From Pseudomonas sp. M47T1 (GTDB lineage: Bacteria; Pseudomonadota; Gammaproteobacteria; Pseudomonadales; Pseudomonadaceae), in assembly GCF_000263855.1 (NCBI RefSeq), contig NZ_AJWX01000010.1, forward strand, positions 1-64,000: a stretch of DNA of 64,000 bases, given 5' to 3'. Below are positions 45,138 to 53,021 of the stretch, piece by piece; position 1 is the first letter of the stretch; every line of letters starts with the position of its first letter. The notes beneath the pieces are model-generated. The model saw nothing but the letters and a program-made list of their open reading frames with translations, searched no databases and was not told the DNA's origin. The position numbers and the translations under genes were made by a program.

Positions 45138-45665
45138 CTACTGGCCCAGGTCAGCCAGCAGGTCGGCCTGGACGATTTCGATCCAGTAGCCGTCGGGATC
45201 ACTGATGAACGCCACGTGTTTCATTCCCTTGTCCAGGCGCTTGACGAAGGGTATCCGCAGGCGGTCGAAGCGGGCACAGGCGGCGTCGATGTCGGGCACG
45301 CTGAAGCAGATATGACCGAAGCCGCGCGGGTCCTGGTTGCCGTTGTGGTACCGCGAATCATCGCTTTCGGTGCCCCAGTTGTGGGTCAATTCCAGCACTG
45401 ACTGGCGCCCGAAGGTGTACACCTGGCGCGCCCCGCGCTCTTCGGGCACTGCTTCGCCGGCGGTCATGGCCAGGAACAGCAGGGAGAACTTCGCCTCGGG
45501 GAAATCCACCTGGCGCAACAGCCGCATGCCCAGCACCCGGGTGTAGAAATCCAGTGAACGCTGGGGGTCCTTGACCCGGATCATGCTGTGGTTGAACACG
45601 TAGGCCTGGGTCTCGGCATCGGGGGCCAGGCACACGCCCGGCTGATTTTCGCTGATGAACGACAT
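45138..45665 (-). CDS. gloA: Lactoylglutathione lyase (glyoxalase I)
   Basis: The 175-residue product is of the longer, eukaryote-like/Pseudomonas glyoxalase I type. It detoxifies methylglyoxal-glutathione hemithioacetal. Visible: FNHSMIRVKDPQRSLDFYTRVLGMRLL with the first metal His, VLELTHNWGTE, GFGHICFSVPDIDAAC with the second His, and DPDGYWIEIVQ with the metal Glu. It is transcribed alone towards the glutaminase gene. Confidence 0.93.
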   Translation of the reverse strand: MSFISENQPGVCLAPDAETQAYVFNHSMIRVKDPQRSLDFYTRVLGMRLLRQVDFPEAKFSLLFLAMTAGEAVPEERGARQVYTFGRQSVLELTHNWGTESDDSRYHNGNQDPRGFGHICFSVPDIDAACARFDRLRIPFVKRLDKGMKHVAFISDPDGYWIEIVQADLLADLGQ

Positions 45666-45719
45666 GGCAGGTATCTCAAGGTGAGGTGGCCCATTCTAGA
45701 AAGCCCGAGCGCCCCCGCG

Positions 45720-45787
45720 GTAATAGGCGCCTACTACGCTGCCACCGGCACGTCTAAGCTTATTCCAACGTAGTAGGCGCCTATTAC
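45720..45787. promoter_or_regulatory. Twin palindromic operators with GGCGCC cores
   Basis: GTAATAGGCGCCTACTACG (45720-45738) and its exact inverse CGTAGTAGGCGCCTATTAC (45769-45787) form a perfect 19-base inverted pair. Each is itself nearly palindromic (TA-x-TAGGCGCCTA-x-TA). The two cores are 50 bases apart, close to five helical turns. They precede the small subunit/GMC operon by about 63 bases and the divergent gloA start by 55. No regulator gene is adjacent. Confidence 0.7.
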
Positions 45788-45849
45788 CTGCCCCCCGCTG
45801 GCGTTACTACTATGGGTTGCGTGACAACAACAATAAGAAGGACATCGCC

Positions 45850-46410
45850 ATGAGTAACCTGACACTCGATCGTCGCCGGTTTCTTCAGGGCAGTGGCGGC
45901 CTGCTGCTCGGTACGCTGCTGTTCACCAGCGGTCCCATTGCCCTGATGGCCCCCAGCCAAAGCTGGGCCCTGCCCATGACCACCTTGGACAGCGACAGCG
46001 GCGACAAGCTGCTGCTGATGGTGCGTCGACTCTACCCCCACGACACCCTGGAAGACGCGGTGTATGCCTTCCCGGTCAAGGCCCTGGACCAGAAGGCCAG
46101 CAGTGACCCCGGCGCCGCCGACGTGCTCAAGCAAGGCATCGCCACTCTGGACCAGAAAGCCGGGGGCGACTGGCGCAAGATCGACGCCACGCAGCAGGTC
46201 GCCATCCTGCAATCCATCCAGGACACCCCCTTCTTCGCCATGGTGCGCGCAACGGCAGTGAACACCCTGTACAGCAACGAACTGGCCTACCTGCACTTCG
46301 GTTACGAGGGTGCTTCCTTCCCCAAGGGCGGCTACCTGATGCGCGGTTTCAATGACCTGTCCTGGTTACCGAACCCGCCTGCGGCAGCGAGCCCCAACCC
46401 CTTTACGTGA
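45850..46410 (+). CDS. Tat-exported small subunit of an FAD dehydrogenase (gluconate 2-DH subunit 3-like)
   Basis: The 186-residue product starts at ATG 45850, with AGAAGGA upstream. The twin-arginine signal is DRRRFLQGSGGLLLGTLLF, ending near SWA. The mature part (LMVRRLYPHDTLEDAVYAFPVKALDQKA, YEGASFPKGGYLMRGFNDLSWL) resembles the gamma/hitch-hiker subunits that carry GMC flavoproteins across the membrane. It is 12 bases from the GMC gene, so the two would be exported as a folded complex. Confidence 0.75.
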   Translation: MSNLTLDRRRFLQGSGGLLLGTLLFTSGPIALMAPSQSWALPMTTLDSDSGDKLLLMVRRLYPHDTLEDAVYAFPVKALDQKASSDPGAADVLKQGIATLDQKAGGDWRKIDATQQVAILQSIQDTPFFAMVRATAVNTLYSNELAYLHFGYEGASFPKGGYLMRGFNDLSWLPNPPAAASPNPFT

Positions 46411-46422
46411 GGAAGCACGCCC

Positions 46423-47991
46423 ATGACCACTTTCAATCATGACGACGACTCGGTCGTGGTCGTCATCGGCTCTGGCGCCGGTGGCGGTACCCTGGCCAAT
46501 GAACTGTGCCAGAAAGGCATTCCCGTGGTGCTGCTTGAAGCCGGCGCGCGGCAGAATCAGGGCACCTTCATCAACGACGAATGGCCCTCGTTCGCGCAAT
46601 TGTCCTGGGGCGACACCCGCACCACCTCCGGCACCTGGCGGGTGGCCAAGGACTTCCCCAACCTGCCCGCCTGGATCTGCAAGACCGTGGGCGGTACCAC
46701 CACCCACTGGGCCGGCGCCAGCCTGCGCATCCAGGAACACGAATTTCACGCGCTCAAGACCTACGGCGCCATCAAGGACGCCAACCTGCTGGACTGGCCA
46801 ATCACCCTGGCCGAACTTGAGCCCTACTACGCCCGCGCCGAAGACAAGATGGGCGTGACCCGCACCAACGACATTCCGGGCCTGCCGGGCAACAACAACT
46901 TCAAGGTGCTGTACAACGGCGCGCAAAAGCTGGGCTACACCGAGTGCTCCACCGGCCACATGGCCATCAACAGCCGCCCGCGCGCCAACCGTGCCTCGTG
47001 CCAGCAACTGGGTTTCTGCTTCCAGGGCTGCAAGATGGGCGCGAAGTGGTCAACGTTGTACACCGAAATCCCCGCTGCCGAAGCCACCGGCAAACTCGAC
47101 CTGCGCCCCTCCTCCCAGGTGCTGCACATCGAGCACAACGACAAGGGCCTGGTCAGCGCCGTGGTCTACGCCGACGCCAACGGCCAATTGCAACGGCAGA
47201 AAGCCCGGGTGGTGGCCGTGGCCGGTAACGCCATCGAAACCCCGCGCCTGCTGCTCAACTCCCACAGCAGCAAGTTCCCCCATGGCCTGGGCAACGGCGC
47301 CGGCATGGTGGGCAAGCATTACATGCGCCACACCACAGGCTCGGTGTTTGCCGAGTTCAGCGAACCGGTGCACTTCTACCGCGGCACCATCATGGCCGGC
47401 ATCATCAGCGACGAGGTGAAGTTCAAGCCCGAGCGCGGCTTTGTCGGCGGCTATGAAATGGAGACCATTTCCCTGGGGCCGTCCTTCCTCGGCGCGTTCT
47501 TCAACCCCGGCGCCTGGGGCCCGGATTTTACCCGGGTGATGGACCAGTACACACACTTGGCCGGGCTGTGGATCGTGGGCGAGGACATGCCGCGCGAAAC
47601 CAACCGCGTCACGGTCAACGAACAGGTGAAGGATCAGTTCGGGCTGCCGGTGGCCAACGTGCACTACGACGACCACCCCAACGACCTGGCCATGCGCGAG
47701 CACGCGTTCACCCAGGGCCAGGCGCTGTATTCGGCCGTGGGCGCACTCAAGACCCACCGCGTGCCGCCCTACCCCTCCACCCACAACCTGGGCACCTGCC
47801 GCATGAGCGCCAAGGCCGCCGACGGCGTGTGCAACGGCCATGGCCAGAGCCACGAAATCGCCAACCTGTTCATCAGCGACGGCAGCCAGTTCACCACCAG
47901 CGCGGCGGAAAACCCGACCTTGACCATCGTCACCCTGGCCATCCGGCAAGCCGATTACATCGCCCAGGCAATGAAGGAGCAACGCGTCTGA
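46423..47991 (+). CDS. GMC-family FAD dehydrogenase, large subunit
   Basis: The 522-residue product lacks a signal of its own, consistent with export by the Tat partner just upstream. FAD binding: VVVVIGSGAGGGTLANEL (about 11-28). A cysteine cluster C193-x5-C199-x3-C203 (SCQQLGFCFQGCK) matches the pattern of the iron-sulfur site described for bacterial FAD glucose dehydrogenases. The catalytic end has HNLGTCRMS and NPTLTIVTLA. Expected to oxidise an alcohol or sugar in the periplasm. No cytochrome gene follows, so the electron acceptor is unknown; it may borrow another cytochrome or reduce quinone. Confidence 0.85.
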   Translation: MTTFNHDDDSVVVVIGSGAGGGTLANELCQKGIPVVLLEAGARQNQGTFINDEWPSFAQLSWGDTRTTSGTWRVAKDFPNLPAWICKTVGGTTTHWAGASLRIQEHEFHALKTYGAIKDANLLDWPITLAELEPYYARAEDKMGVTRTNDIPGLPGNNNFKVLYNGAQKLGYTECSTGHMAINSRPRANRASCQQLGFCFQGCKMGAKWSTLYTEIPAAEATGKLDLRPSSQVLHIEHNDKGLVSAVVYADANGQLQRQKARVVAVAGNAIETPRLLLNSHSSKFPHGLGNGAGMVGKHYMRHTTGSVFAEFSEPVHFYRGTIMAGIISDEVKFKPERGFVGGYEMETISLGPSFLGAFFNPGAWGPDFTRVMDQYTHLAGLWIVGEDMPRETNRVTVNEQVKDQFGLPVANVHYDDHPNDLAMREHAFTQGQALYSAVGALKTHRVPPYPSTHNLGTCRMSAKAADGVCNGHGQSHEIANLFISDGSQFTTSAAENPTLTIVTLAIRQADYIAQAMKEQRV

Positions 47992-48017
47992 CCGCTGCGT
48001 CGTGGCTGCTGCGTCCT

Positions 48018-48090
48018 AGCGGTTGCCGTCAGGCTGCGCAGGCCCTTGAGCACACTGAAGATCTTCAGCGCGGGTCAGGGCCAGCGCAGC
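48018..48090. repeat. Palindromic repeat family B, copy 4
   Basis: GCGGTTGCCGTCAGGCTGCG and GGGCCAGCGCAGCC flank CACTGAAGATCTTCAG. Its right arm fuses to a truncated MFS gene, whose reading ends inside the repeat. Confidence 0.7.
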
Positions 48091-48175
48091 CGGGCGCAGC
48101 AGGGGCGATCACCGTGGCGTCCAGGTTTTCCATAAAAAAGGTCACCGCCACCAGCAAGGCAATCCACCTGTGCAT
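48065..48175 (-). pseudogene. MFS transporter N-terminal stub truncated at a palindromic repeat
   Basis: ATG 48175 overlaps the stop of the shikimate-dehydrogenase-like gene (TGATG), so it was the next gene of that operon. The frame reads MHRWIALLVAVTFFMENLD and ATVIA, the first helix of a DHA2-type MFS permease (usually followed by TALP). It then runs into the family B palindrome and stops after 36 residues. About 430 residues are missing. The lost permease was probably the operon's transporter. Confidence 0.7.
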
Positions 48176-48993
48176 CAGTCCAGTGGCACGGTCAGGCGAT
48201 CGATGACCGGGCGGGTTTCAGGGCGCACGCCGCGCCACCATTCGAACGCCTCGGCGGCCTGTTCCACCAGCATGCCAACACCGTCTGCCAGTTGCGCGAC
48301 ACCCGACTCCCGGGCCAGGCGCAGGAACGGCGTGAGGCCTTTGCCGTAGGCCAGTTCATAGGCCAGTAGCGCATGGTCGAACACCTCGGGGCCGATAGGC
48401 GGCAGTTCGCCCACCAAACTGGCCGAGGTGGCGTTGATCACCAGGTCGAAATCCTGACCGCCCAAGGCGTCGTAGGCGCACACCTGCACGCGCGGGTCGG
48501 TGACCTCGGCGGCCAGGGTGCGAGCCTTGGCCAGGTCGCGGTTGGCAATCACCAAGTGGGCCGGGCCCGCCGCCAGGAATGGCAGCAAGGCGCCGCGTGC
48601 CGCGCCGCCCGCGCCCAACACCAGGACCTTGCGGCCGGCCAAGGGCACTTGCAGGTTGTGCTCGATGTCGCGCAGCAGGCCTATGCCGTCGAAGTTCTCA
48701 GCGTAGACCTTGCCGTGTTCGAACTTCAGCGCGTTGGAGGCCTTGGCCAGGGTGGCGCGCTCGCTGCGGGCGTCGGCCAGTTCAAAGGCGCGCAGTTTGA
48801 ACGGCGCGGTGATGTTCATGCCGCGCCCGCCTGCGTCGCGAAAGCCCAGCACTTGGGCCTCGAACCCGTCCAGGCCACCTTCAATGGCGCCGTATTCCAG
48901 GTCCTGCTGGCTGACCTCGGCAAACAGGCCGTGAATCAGCGGCGACTTGGTGTGGTTGATCGGGTGCCCGATCACGCTGTAACGGTCTGTCAT
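48175..48993 (-). CDS. Shikimate/quinate dehydrogenase-like protein
   Basis: The 272-residue product belongs to the AroE family. The substrate loop is GHPINHTKSPLIH; the catalytic Lys is in NITAPFKLRA, the Asp in ENFDGIGLL, and the nucleotide-binding glycines in VLVLGAGGAARGALL followed by IANRDLAKA. Changes from the biosynthetic enzyme (H-T-K-S in place of the usual S-K-S, NFD in place of NTD) suggest an accessory catabolic paralogue. The start overlaps the CoA-transferase stop by 4 bases. It may reduce or oxidise a cyclic hydroxy acid; the substrate is not predictable. Confidence 0.82.
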   Translation of the reverse strand: MTDRYSVIGHPINHTKSPLIHGLFAEVSQQDLEYGAIEGGLDGFEAQVLGFRDAGGRGMNITAPFKLRAFELADARSERATLAKASNALKFEHGKVYAENFDGIGLLRDIEHNLQVPLAGRKVLVLGAGGAARGALLPFLAAGPAHLVIANRDLAKARTLAAEVTDPRVQVCAYDALGGQDFDLVINATSASLVGELPPIGPEVFDHALLAYELAYGKGLTPFLRLARESGVAQLADGVGMLVEQAAEAFEWWRGVRPETRPVIDRLTVPLD

Positions 48994-50222
48994 TGTCCAC
49001 CTCCATGGGAAAACAGCACGCCGTCGGCCTGCATTGCCGCGATCTCGTCCGCGCTGAAGCCCAGTTTGGCCGCCACCTGGGCGTTGTGTTCGCCCAGGTC
49101 GGGGGCCACCTGATGAATCGTGGTGTCGCAGTCGGAGAAGCGGAACGGCAGGTTCGGCATGCGCAGGGTACCGTAGCGCGGATGCTCCTGCTCTACGACC
49201 ATATTCCGAGCCTTGATCTGCGGGTCGGCGATGACCTCGTCGATACGCTGCACCTTGGCGCTGGGCACGTCGATTTCATCCAGCAACGACAGGATGCGCG
49301 CCACCGGGTTGGCAGCCACCCACGCCTTGACCGTATCGAGAATCTCCACCCGGTGGGTATTACGGCCGTTCAGGCTATGCAAGCGTGTGTCGCCGCCAAA
49401 GCCGGCCGGGCCGCCGTTGTTCTCCAGCATCACGGCAAAGCGCTTCCAGGCATCGTCCACCTGGGCGGCGATCACCAGGTCGCCGTCGGCGGCGCGGAAC
49501 ACGCCGTACAGGGTCGAGGTAGGCATGTCGTGGCCCGTCTGCTGCGGCACGATTTCACCGTTGGACAAGGTGTAGCACTGCACCGCGTATTCGTGCATGG
49601 ACACCAGGGTGTCATACAGGGCCATGTCGATGTGCTGGCCGCGCCCGCTGTTCACCCGGCCCAGCAACGCCGCATTGATGGCCGCCACCGCGTGGATGCC
49701 GGTGTACATGTCGCCCAGGGATATGCGCAGCAGCGGCGGCGCCTCGCCCGGGTTGCCGACCATCTGCATGATGCCGCTCTTGGCTTCGGCGATCAGGCCG
49801 AAACCGGCGCGGTGGGCGTCGGGGCCAGTGTGGCCGTAGGCCGATATCGAGCAATACACCAGTTTGGGGTTGCGCGCCGACAGCTCGGCATAGCCCAGGC
49901 CCAGTTTTTCCAGGGCACCGGGGCGGTAATTCTCGATGAACACGTCGGCGCTGTCGCAGAGCTTGTGCATGAAGTCCTTGCCGCGTGGGTCGCGCATGTT
50001 GACGCTGACGCCCTGCTTGCCCATGTTCAGCTGCAGGAAATAACCGCTCTGGTGCTCGTCCAGGGTGAACGCGTGCTGGCGGCCGGCATCGCCAGTGCCG
50101 GGGCGTTCCACCTTGATCACTTCAGCGCCCAGGGCGGCCAGGCAGCGACCCACGTACGGGCCCGCGAGGAAGTGGCTGTAGTCGATGACACGAATGCCTT
50201 TCAAGGGCAGTGGCTGGCTCAT
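48990..50222 (-). CDS. CaiB/BaiF family CoA-transferase (family III)
   Basis: The 410-residue product starts at ATG 50222 (MSQPLPLKGIRVIDYSHFLAGPY), overlapping the MaoC stop by 4 bases. Family III landmarks: RVIDYSHFLAGPYVGRCLAALGAEVIKVE, NMGKQGVSVNMRDPRGK, VFIENYRPGALEKLGLGY, and LGDMYTG with the probable catalytic Asp. It would move CoA onto a carboxylic acid substrate from succinyl-CoA or another donor, activating it for the MaoC hydratase in the same operon. Confidence 0.9.
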   Translation of the reverse strand: MSQPLPLKGIRVIDYSHFLAGPYVGRCLAALGAEVIKVERPGTGDAGRQHAFTLDEHQSGYFLQLNMGKQGVSVNMRDPRGKDFMHKLCDSADVFIENYRPGALEKLGLGYAELSARNPKLVYCSISAYGHTGPDAHRAGFGLIAEAKSGIMQMVGNPGEAPPLLRISLGDMYTGIHAVAAINAALLGRVNSGRGQHIDMALYDTLVSMHEYAVQCYTLSNGEIVPQQTGHDMPTSTLYGVFRAADGDLVIAAQVDDAWKRFAVMLENNGGPAGFGGDTRLHSLNGRNTHRVEILDTVKAWVAANPVARILSLLDEIDVPSAKVQRIDEVIADPQIKARNMVVEQEHPRYGTLRMPNLPFRFSDCDTTIHQVAPDLGEHNAQVAAKLGFSADEIAAMQADGVLFSHGGGQ

Positions 50223-50674
50223 GCTTGGGGCCTGCGAGGGACCATCAAGCGATGCTCGCCGCGCTGCACGACCTCGCCTTTCTGGTTGATCAATTCCGAA
50301 GGCAGGACAACGATGCCCCACCCCTGCTTGCTGTTGCTGGCACGCATGCTGCCCACCCGAAACTTCACGTGCAGCACGTCATTGACCTTGATGGGCAACA
50401 CAAAGTCCCAGGTCCAGCCCAGGCTCATGCCTGGCAGGAAGCGGTAGTCGCTCTGGGTTTTCAGGCCGTCGGCAATGCTCTGGCCGAACAGCCCGTGGGC
50501 CACCAGGCAGCCGAAGTGGCTGGCGTTGGCGTAGGCCTCGTCCACGTGCACCGGGGTGTGGTCGCCGGTGAGGTCGGCGTAGGCCAGGATGCGTTCCTTG
50601 GTGACGGTGTATTCAGGGCTGGTGCATTCGTCGCCTTCGCGGGCGTCGTCCCAGTATTTTTCTTGTGCGGTCAT
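50219..50674 (-). CDS. MaoC-like hotdog dehydratase
   Basis: The 151-residue product starts at ATG 50674; a GTG at 50686 that overlaps the VOC stop (GTGA) is an alternative. The R-hydratase motif is complete: YADLTGDHTPVHVDEAYANAS, with catalytic Asp and His, then GCLVAHGLFGQSIADGL. It would hydrate or dehydrate a 2-enoyl-CoA or mesaconyl-type CoA ester made by the next gene's product. Confidence 0.88.
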   Translation of the reverse strand: MTAQEKYWDDAREGDECTSPEYTVTKERILAYADLTGDHTPVHVDEAYANASHFGCLVAHGLFGQSIADGLKTQSDYRFLPGMSLGWTWDFVLPIKVNDVLHVKFRVGSMRASNSKQGWGIVVLPSELINQKGEVVQRGEHRLMVPRRPQA

Positions 50675-50682
50675 AGGGCAGC

Positions 50683-51069
50683 TCACGAACGAGGGTTGAT
50701 GGCCAGGGCCTGGGCCACGCAGGCAACCGGCGAGGCTTGAATGAATTCCACCGCCAGGCCGTCCGGCAGGCGCAGCCAGTTGTGGCCCTGGGCCATTTGC
50801 GTCACGTCGAACGTGCGGGCGGCAGCCAGCGCGTAGTCGACGTCTTCACACATCACGCCCAAGTGGCCCAGGCGGCCTTCGGGCCCTTCATGGTCAGGCT
50901 TGCTCATGAACTGCATGCCGCCCAGGGTCCAGTACTGAATGGGTTCTGCGACGCTGCCCTGCACTTCGCGCAAGGTCATGCCGAACACCTCATGGAAAAA
51001 ACGAATGTGCCAGTGGATGTCTTTGACCCAGACGGCAACGTGTTCTACATAGGCTTTGGGGATGCTCAC
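50683..51069 (-). CDS. VOC family (glyoxalase/dioxygenase fold) protein
   Basis: The 128-residue product has a VOC double beta-alpha-beta-beta-beta pattern: KAYVEHVAVWVKDIHWHIRFFHEVFGMTL, RLGHLGVMCEDVDYALAAA and GLAVEFIQASP. The metal ligands appear to be His9, His67-region and Glu near 108. The function inside the operon (isomerase, epimerase or lyase) is unknown. It overlaps the upstream reductase gene by 4 bases. Confidence 0.8.
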   Translation of the reverse strand: MSIPKAYVEHVAVWVKDIHWHIRFFHEVFGMTLREVQGSVAEPIQYWTLGGMQFMSKPDHEGPEGRLGHLGVMCEDVDYALAAARTFDVTQMAQGHNWLRLPDGLAVEFIQASPVACVAQALAINPRS

Positions 51070-52019
51070 GACTTGGCTTCCTCTTGTGGCTGTTGATCGG
51101 CCATGGCCCGCTCGATGCCCTTGATGCAGGCCACCAGCGTGGCGTTGACGGGGGTGGCCACGCCGTGGCGCTGGCCCCAGCGCACGACCGAGCCGTTGAT
51201 GAAGTCGACTTCGGTGACCGAGCCCTTTTCCAGGCTCTGCAACATCGAGGTCTTGAAGGCGGCGGGCAGGCCTTCAGCCGCCAGGTTCCAGGCCGCGCCG
51301 GGGTTAGTCAGGCTCAGTTGCACGCCAGCGGCGGTGGCCACGGCGATGGCTTCGGCTACCGCCGACAGCGACACAGCCTTGAGCATCGGCTCGCTGTACA
51401 GTTGGCCGTAGGTGAGGCGAGTGATGCCGGTCAGGGCGCCGGTGGCGACGTTGACCAGCAGCTTGTCCCACATGGTGCCGACAATGTTCTCGCTCACCGT
51501 GGTGGCCAGCCCGGCGCCGTTGAAGGCATCGGCGATGGCCTGCACACGGTCGCTGAGGCTGCCATCCAGCTCGCCAATGTAGGTGTGCTTGCCCGTCACG
51601 CCGGCCCGAATCACGCCGGGGGCCAGCATCACGCCGCCGACGTAGGTCTTGCCGGCCAGGACGTTGGCGCGCCCCACCGCCTCGGCCAGAATGTCTTCAT
51701 GGCCCAGCCCGTTCTGCAACGACAGCACCAGGGTGTGCGGGCCCATCAGCGCCTTGGCGCCGGCGATGGCCTGGGCGGTGTGGAAGGACTTCACCAACAC
51801 CACCACCAGGTCCACTTCGCCCACGCGGTCGGCATGGGTACTGGCATTGACCTTGACGCTGCGCTGGCCGTGCTCGTCGTGCACGGTCAGGCCGTCACGG
51901 TTCATGGCGTTTACGTGGGCCGCCGAACGGTTCAACAGCCAGGTATCGTGGCCGGCTTCACTCAGGGTGGCGCCGATGGCGCAGCCCAGTGCGCCGGCGC
52001 CAAGCATGCATATTTTCAA
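51066..52019 (-). CDS. Ketopantoate reductase-family dehydrogenase
   Basis: The 317-residue product is the first gene of the minus-strand operon. N-terminal Rossmann motif ICMLGAGALGCAIGATLSEAG, the VVVLVKSFHT strand, LQNGLGHEDIL, the catalytic Lys in MWDKLLVNVATGALTG, and EVDFINGSVVRWG with conserved Glu/Asn/Ser are present. PanE reduces ketopantoate in pantothenate synthesis, but the context of CoA-transferase and MaoC genes suggests a catabolic 2-keto or 2-hydroxy acid dehydrogenase. Confidence 0.85.
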   Translation of the reverse strand: MKICMLGAGALGCAIGATLSEAGHDTWLLNRSAAHVNAMNRDGLTVHDEHGQRSVKVNASTHADRVGEVDLVVVLVKSFHTAQAIAGAKALMGPHTLVLSLQNGLGHEDILAEAVGRANVLAGKTYVGGVMLAPGVIRAGVTGKHTYIGELDGSLSDRVQAIADAFNGAGLATTVSENIVGTMWDKLLVNVATGALTGITRLTYGQLYSEPMLKAVSLSAVAEAIAVATAAGVQLSLTNPGAAWNLAAEGLPAAFKTSMLQSLEKGSVTEVDFINGSVVRWGQRHGVATPVNATLVACIKGIERAMADQQPQEEAKS

Positions 52020-52086
52020 GCGGTGGCCTCCTTTTTTTATGCTCCCACCTTATGCCCGGGCGCACCGTTGAGCTATACAATGGCTG

Positions 52087-52100
52087 CAATAGCCCTATTG
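52087..52100. promoter_or_regulatory. Palindrome in the reductase-LysR divergent region
   Basis: CAATAG-CC-CTATTG is a perfect 6-base-arm inverted repeat, 12 bases before the LysR start and 67 before the reductase start; it is partly repeated by CTATACAAT just upstream. A candidate LysR binding site. Confidence 0.45.
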
Positions 52101-52112
52101 AAAAACACAATA

Positions 52113-53021
52113 ATGGTCGACATCACCGCACTGCCAGAGCCCAAGCTGCTGCAACTGTTCAACGTGCTCTACGACACCCGCAGCGTCACCCGCGCGGCCG
52201 AGCAACTGGGCCAGAGCCAGCCCACCATCAGCATCTGGTTAGGCCGCCTGCGCGAGCAGTTGCACGACCCGCTGTTCGTGCGCACGCCGGCGGGCATGGC
52301 GCCCACGCCACGCGCCGAAAGCCTGATTGGCCCCTGCCGCGAAGTGCTGGAAAGCCTGCGCCGGTTGACCACCCACCAGCCGGACTTCGACCCGGCCACG
52401 GCCCAGCGGCGCTTTCGCCTGTGCGTCAGTGACGCCAGCCACATCACCCTGTTGCCACGGGTGCTCGCGCACCTGCGCAAGGCAGCGCCGGGCATTCGCC
52501 TGGAAGCCGCGCGCATCGACGGCAACACCGAGCGCGCCCTGGAGTCAGGTGAAGCGGACCTGGCCGTGGGCTTCGTGCCGTGGCTGGGCGGCGGCATGTA
52601 CCAGCAAGTGCTGTTCCCCCAGGACTGGGTGTGCCTGAGCGGCCCCGAACACCCGCGCATCGGTGCCCGCCTGGACCGTGCGGGCTACCGTGCCGAGGGC
52701 CACGTGCAGATTACCGCCGGCACCGGGCAGAAACTGTTCGAGAGCGCCCTGACCCTGCAAGGCATCGAGCGCCGCATCATTCTGGAATTGCCCGGTTTCC
52801 TTGGCCTGGGCGCCATCATCGGCACCACCGACCTGATCGCCACCCTGCCCCGGCACATCGGCGAAACCCTGGCGGCCATGCACGGCCTGACCGTGCATGA
52901 CTGCCCGGTGGCGATCGAAGGCTTTTCAGTGAAGCAGCACTGGCACGCGCGCTACCATCTGGACAGCGGCAACCGCTGGCTGCGCGGGGTGATGATCGAG
53001 CTGTTCAAGGCCGACCGCTGA
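52113..53021 (+). CDS. LysR family regulator of the CoA-transferase operon
   Basis: The 302-residue product starts at ATG 52113 (MVDITALPEPKLLQLFNVLY); an ATG at 52079 in frame is an alternative, and neither has a strong ribosome site. The helix-turn-helix is SVTRAAEQLGQSQPTISIWLGRLREQL, of the NodD/LinR-like group with the LRRLTTHQPDFDPATAQRRFRL linker. It is divergent from the reductase operon, which it probably controls. Its end overlaps the convergent DoxX-like gene by 17 bases. Confidence 0.87.
   Translation: MVDITALPEPKLLQLFNVLYDTRSVTRAAEQLGQSQPTISIWLGRLREQLHDPLFVRTPAGMAPTPRAESLIGPCREVLESLRRLTTHQPDFDPATAQRRFRLCVSDASHITLLPRVLAHLRKAAPGIRLEAARIDGNTERALESGEADLAVGFVPWLGGGMYQQVLFPQDWVCLSGPEHPRIGARLDRAGYRAEGHVQITAGTGQKLFESALTLQGIERRIILELPGFLGLGAIIGTTDLIATLPRHIGETLAAMHGLTVHDCPVAIEGFSVKQHWHARYHLDSGNRWLRGVMIELFKADR

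Noticed and set aside
51084..52112. Plus-strand open frame joined to the LysR gene (645 codons)
   Set aside because: The first 343 codons run antisense through the ketopantoate-reductase-like gene; the LysR protein starts at 52113.
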